Assembly: GCA_950295325.1 (NCBI GenBank)
Contig: OX485804.1
Location: forward strand, 52,700,001 to 52,764,000
Reading direction: 5' to 3'
Length of the DNA stretch: 64,000 nucleotides
Origin: Polytrichum commune
Taxonomy: Eukaryota; Streptophyta; Polytrichopsida; Polytrichales; Polytrichaceae
Position numbers and translations under genes: made by a program. Below are positions 60,300-64,000 of this stretch, in pieces; position 1 is the first letter of the stretch, and every line of letters starts with the position of its first letter. The notes beneath the pieces were generated by a model. It saw only the letters and a list, made by a program, of their open reading frames with translations, was not told the DNA's origin and searched no databases.

Positions 60300-60734
60300 C
60301 CTTGGAAACAGTGTCGCCACATTGCCAACCATGTCATTTTTTCATCCATGTATAAAGTTCTCCACCAAAGGACTCTTGGCCATAGTGTAAACCACCACCG
60401 GACAAGAGTGTCACTCTCGGCCAATCAAATTTCAGAATTCCCCTAGAATTCTTGACCAGAGGACTTCTCCACCGTAGTGTAAAGCGGCCCTAAGATGAGG
60501 TATTGCCATGTGAAGACTGCATGATATTCTATATGCCTAAATGAACAAATACACATGTACATATTTACCTGATTTTTCATGAACATGTTTACGAACCACA
60601 TTAATCTTTTTTCGAGTTTAATTAAATATTGAGCAAAATTTGCCCAACTTGCTATGAACTTGTGATATCAAGAGATTTCCTCCGCATTTGGTTGGGTTTC
60701 GTTTTCCTTTTGAGACACCCTCGGACCAATGATC

Positions 60735-60924
60735 GGGGAGATCTGGCAGCTAGTTGTAAGTTAGCCGAGTGAAATTGCAAAATTACCGATTTTTTTTGTG
60801 AGACTTCGGCCGTATAACCGAGTTAAATATGAAGAGTATAGGAAATCAACCGACCAACATGAGATAATGTAGGAAATTTAACCCCTCAGGTTCAGAAAAT
60901 GGCGGAAATGAGTTGTGTCTCCCG
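60735..60924. repeat. CAACCGGTTG repeat family, diverged copy
   Basis: Opens CGGGGAGATCTGGCAGCTAG like copy A (GGAGAACTGGCAGTTAG) and closes GTGTCTCCCGA. The interior includes TCGGCCGTATAACCGAGTT and AAATCAACCGACC. The ends support a GGGGAGA/TCTCCC terminal pair. Confidence 0.5.
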
Positions 60925-61499
60925 AGGGTATGGGCGGATATTGAATGAGGGAGGTTCTCAGCCGTGTAGGTCACATGAAACTTAACGATGCTTTTGCTTC
61001 ATTATTGCATTTCATTGTTGACGGCTAGCGTTTAGAATGTATTATGAGTGTGTTTATGGAAGATCTTTGTGGTGATCTTGATAATGTACTAATGGAAGCC
61101 ATAGCTTTATGAAGGAACTCTACAAAGTTTAGATGGTTGTTTTCACATCCACAAAGATATCTTTCAGGGGGTTTTCCTCTTGAAGGTGAAGATGATATTG
61201 TTGATTTTGACTCTAACAGTTGGTGAATTTCATTTTTGTATATAGTATGATATGTTAGGTTACTCTTTTATCATGTTGTGGCCTCAAATCTAATATGAGG
61301 TTTTAAGACCTAGGTATGATAGAAGAGTTTATCCATGGCCATCAACCGGTTGATGGCTTATTTTAGGTTCAACTCCTGCTATGGATAAATTGTTGATCAT
61401 TCTTGTTGGATGTTGATATCATTACATATTATTGTTGTATGCTGATATGTTCTTTGGACATTGTTGTTGAATGGTGTATGTTGTTTGTAGATATAATTG

Positions 61500-61703
61500 G
61501 AAAACCAACTTACTTATCAATGCCCGAGTTTTTGGCCGGTTGTCATTTCAATGAAGAGGAAATTCACCGGCACTTGAAAAAAAAAAAAAGATATTGGCTG
61601 ATCCAAATTAATGACAACAAATTTGCAACCGATCAAATCCTAAAAAAACCGGTAGAAATTATGAAGGGTCGGATTTTAGCTGGTTGAGCTCAAAAATCTC
61701 CCG
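61500..61703. repeat. Probable further copy of the CAACCGGTTG family
   Basis: Carries GGCCGGTTGTC, TTCACCGGCAC, AAACCGGTAG and AGCTGGTTGAGC, and closes CTCAAAAATCTCCCG. The left end is not clear. A 13-base A-run lies near 61579. Confidence 0.4.
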
Positions 61704-61728
61704 AACCCTGCCTCAGACGAGTCAGGCC

Positions 61729-61989
61729 TCAGCCTTCACGTTCCCATAAGTTAGATTCTATTTCATGGTGTCTTTCCCAAGGTCGTTGTACCATGCGCTT
61801 TTCTGAGGGTTCATCATTGGCTTTTAAAGCCTGCCAACTGCGATTCTCATTCACCAGCTCATCAGGCCTCACATTCTTTAACTTAAACACAGTTTGGATT
61901 GAATCAAATGTTGTACCAAAACGCCTGCCGTAAGCAAGCTGCATGCAGTGTCGGAACGGTGCAGTGAAAGTGTCCATTCCTCTAGTCAC
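61729..61989 (-). CDS. Unrecognised open frame with coding texture (possible terminal exon or relic)
   Basis: An uninterrupted reading of about 82 residues after the first ATG (MDTFTAPFRHCMQLAYGRRF, then GTTFDSIQTVFKLKNV), ending NLWEREG and a stop. Composition is balanced and partly charged, unlike neighbouring random frames. An AG acceptor-like site lies just upstream of the ATG, so it could be a last exon. I do not recognise the family, no partner exon was found, and it is bracketed by repeat copies, so a captured fragment is equally possible. Confidence 0.35.
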   Translation of the reverse strand: MTRGMDTFTAPFRHCMQLAYGRRFGTTFDSIQTVFKLKNVRPDELVNENRSWQALKANDEPSEKRMVQRPWERHHEIESNLWEREG

Positions 61990-62135
61990 AAGGGTGCTTC
62001 AAGTACACAAGGGTAACACAAGGAAGTCCTCTCTCGACCCAGAGTTTCAGATCATGAACTTAGTCTCACATGAGTGACATAATTGCATATAATTTGTGAT
62101 TGTGATTCTTGCTGCAATATTCCTGGGCAGTGAAC

Positions 62136-62362
62136 GGGGAGAATATATCGACCGATGAGCTTAGTTACAGATGATCTGGTTGATTGTGAGAAACAACCGG
62201 TTCAAATTCGACACTTCAGGAAAATCACCGTTCCATTTACAGTAATTTACAAACTATTCCTCGATCTAATAAAGAGAAGAAAAAAAGCGGAAGATGTCGA
62301 CAGATAACTGGTTGGTCCTGGAAACCCTAGGATCTCGACTGATTATGCCCAAAAATCTCCCC
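62136..62362. repeat. CAACCGGTTG repeat family, copy B (most complete)
   Basis: Ends GGGGAGA and TCTCCCC. Shares with 37630-37839 the ordered blocks TTAGTTACAGATGA, CTGGTTGA, GAGAAACAACCGGTT, ATCTAATAAA, GGAAGATGTC or GGATGTCAG, ATAAC(T/C)GGTTGG and CCCAAAAATCTCCCC. Confidence 0.7.
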
Positions 62363-62399
62363 AGAGACTGTTCCTAAGTGCATGTTTACAACAATAACC

Positions 62400-63800
62400 A
62401 CAAACCATGACCACGACAATTTGAATTCTCTCATTGGTTGAGAATTGAGAGGTGTTCTCACTTCGTTTTACACAAGGCCACCAAAAAGAAGAGTGACAAT
62501 GCCATGAAATGGATGAGAGATTGACTTGGAAGTGGTATGAAATCCTACATGTTCAAGAATGCATAATGGTTGGCGATCACTTGGATTTTGTGGAAAATTA
62601 ATCCAAATAAGTTGTCTCAGTAGAAAATTAAGGTGACCATGTCAAGGTTTTTTGAGTGATGTATAATTTGGTAGAGAGTGTTTTACTACTTGTTTCTCAA
62701 ATACTGAAAACAATAGTAAATCACGCTAAATCTTGTTCTTTTATCTATTTTCATACTAAACGCTATGTCTCCATTTAAATCCACTTTAAACTATGTCATG
62801 GGACCAAGGCTTTTAAAAAGTGATGTGGATATCTCTCGGTGATGATTTTTGAATCACTGACCATGACCATCATAAATCTCAAATCATGTTTTCTCATCCT
62901 TGGTCACATGTGTAAAATGAACGTATTCAATTTGGTTTCTAATCCTAGTACACCCTCTCTAAACATCATAGCATTACAATCCTCAACCGATGATCCTCAT
63001 GGGATCCTCCTTTGAACCCTAAAGATTCTCTATGTGAACTCTAAAATTTGATTCAGATTAGTAAATCATGTTGTCTGAATATTCTATATCATAGATAGTA
63101 GCAACCCTAGTTGATTAATGTTATGACATCTCGTTGCTTTGAAGAGGAGTGTTTAAATGCAGTCCCTTTATACCAACATTTGTATTGTATTGAGGTTCCA
63201 GAGTGCAATGTTCCCTTGATAATACAACATGTCTTCTGCTAACCCAACATTTTCATAAACTTAGTTCAAGAACAAAATTGTGAAAAGAAAAGAAATTCTC
63301 GATGTTCATGCACGGATGTGAATGTAAGCCTGTTCTTCATAGGATTGTGAACATGTAATATAACATCTTGAAACATGTCTTCCTCATTTTATCAAGCTAG
63401 ACCATGCACATACGTTCTCTCTATGTGCACGACATTTCATCAAATCTACTATGTGTCTTATGTAGTGTGACCTAAGATATTCACCACAAACAATGTACAC
63501 TGTTTTATCTAATCAGAGTCTATTTTAACATTTGGAGTTACACATTGCTATAATATTTCAATGAGAATATCAATTTCTACCCAACTAACATAAGTAGTTA
63601 GTATGCACACTGAATGATATGATATATTTTAGTTGGTAAAACAAGAAGATAATGTCGGTAAAAAGTTATAGCAACACGTAACTCCGAATGGTAATCCACA
63701 CCAATTAGACAAAATAGTGTAGTCGCCATAAGTATGCAAGAATCAGTGTGGGAAGCAAATGCAAGGTTTGGACTTAGTTATGACAGTGATTGCCTAATTA
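62400..63800. other. No gene supported
   Basis: AT-rich sequence without long open frames, recognisable motifs or clear inverted ends. Confidence 0.45.
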
Positions 63801-63805
63801 CAGTA

Positions 63806-63997
63806 TTACTCCATGAGAACTATCCAGAACATGATGATACTTAATTTTCCTTCATTTTGTGAAGAAGTTGTTGTGCCGTATTTCCATATTTGGACTTTTT
63901 TTTTGCCACAATAAAAGCCTCGCGGCTCAGGTGCAGCCGGTACCACTAGGATGAGGGCTCTAAATTTTGAGGGGTGCAAGGCTGTCATGCTAGCCAT
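63806..63997 (-). other. Open frame at the window edge, unrecognised
   Basis: A 63-codon minus-strand frame beginning MASMTALHPSKFRALILVV near the right edge. The start resembles a plastid or mitochondrial targeting peptide (Ala, Ser, Thr, basic residues, no acidic ones early), but no domain is visible and no downstream exon was found to lower coordinates. It could be chance. Confidence 0.2.
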
Positions 63998-64000
63998 TCC

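Larger units (their letters stand above)
58552..60490. mobile_element. PIF/Harbinger-like element, 1939 bp, with nested insertions
   Basis: A 37-bp TIR with two mismatches begins GGGCCGCTTTACACTACGGT and continues GGAGAAGT. The inverted copy ends at 60490. TAA flanks both sides (58549-58551, 60491-60493). Subterminal motifs of GGAGAAGT and CCACCGGAC type repeat at 58707-58760 and 60380-60475, as expected for transposase-binding arrays. A hAT-like MITE (59775-60190) and pogo-like motifs (58993-59756) fill the centre. No transposase frame remains. Confidence 0.88.

Noticed and set aside
1-64000. CRISPR arrays, tRNA or rRNA genes, plastid or mitochondrial insertions, viral genes
   Set aside because: Looked for and not seen. 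The tandem arrays present lack the repeat-spacer pattern of CRISPR, and no cloverleaf-like or organelle-like sequence was recognised by eye.

Overview
The window reads as nuclear DNA of a land plant. Three multi-exon genes with GT-AG introns and plant-type products occupy the first 21 kb. The remaining 43 kb holds no intact gene that I can support and is largely decayed DNA-transposon sequence. The lineage cannot be fixed from sequence alone. Intron-rich housekeeping genes, long non-coding deserts and a piggyBac-type transposase fossil lean towards a seed-free plant such as a fern, lycophyte or bryophyte, but that is inference.

Region 1 (1-3150, minus): NOG1, the nucleolar GTPase of 60S ribosome assembly, with five exons in view and the C-terminus cut off by the window edge. 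Region 2 (8538-12472, plus): an 11-exon gene for a predicted mitochondrial Tim44-like/mL45-like protein, including a 29-nt microexon. Region 3 (15393-20622, minus): a five-exon kinesin-light-chain-related TPR gene (KLCR/CMU type) with a long disordered N-terminal extension. Its introns carry a 658-bp MITE and a dispersed repeat. Telo-box motifs (AAACCCTA) lie upstream of both NOG1 and the mitochondrial gene, fitting translation-linked genes. There is no operon-like coupling; the genes are independent neighbours.

Region 4 (about 21-64 kb): many short non-autonomous DNA transposons can be delimited by terminal inverted repeats (TIRs) and target-site duplications (TSDs). PIF/Harbinger-like elements with 3-bp TWA-type duplications lie at 34605-35103, 36548-37087, 37154-37919 and 58552-60490. 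hAT-like elements with 8-bp duplications lie at 46647-47196, 54871-55594 and 59775-60190. Other palindromic or foldback elements lie at 35465-35696, 43923-44385 and 49175-49550. Two coding fossils stand out: a heavily mutated piggyBac-family transposase (52310-54126, minus) and a hAT transposase C-terminus (45572-45860, minus). A roughly 210-bp repeat family with CAACCGGTTG motifs and GGGGAGA...TCTCCCC ends recurs from 35 to 62 kb. The 58.5-60.5 kb element is a nest in which a Harbinger-like element was hit by a hAT-like MITE and contains pogo-like motifs.

The most interesting signals are the piggyBac fossil in a plant chromosome, the nested 1.9-kb element, and the pair of hAT-like elements sharing CTCGGGGGG-type ends. 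I found no intact novel multi-gene system, CRISPR array, RNA gene or viral gene that I can support.
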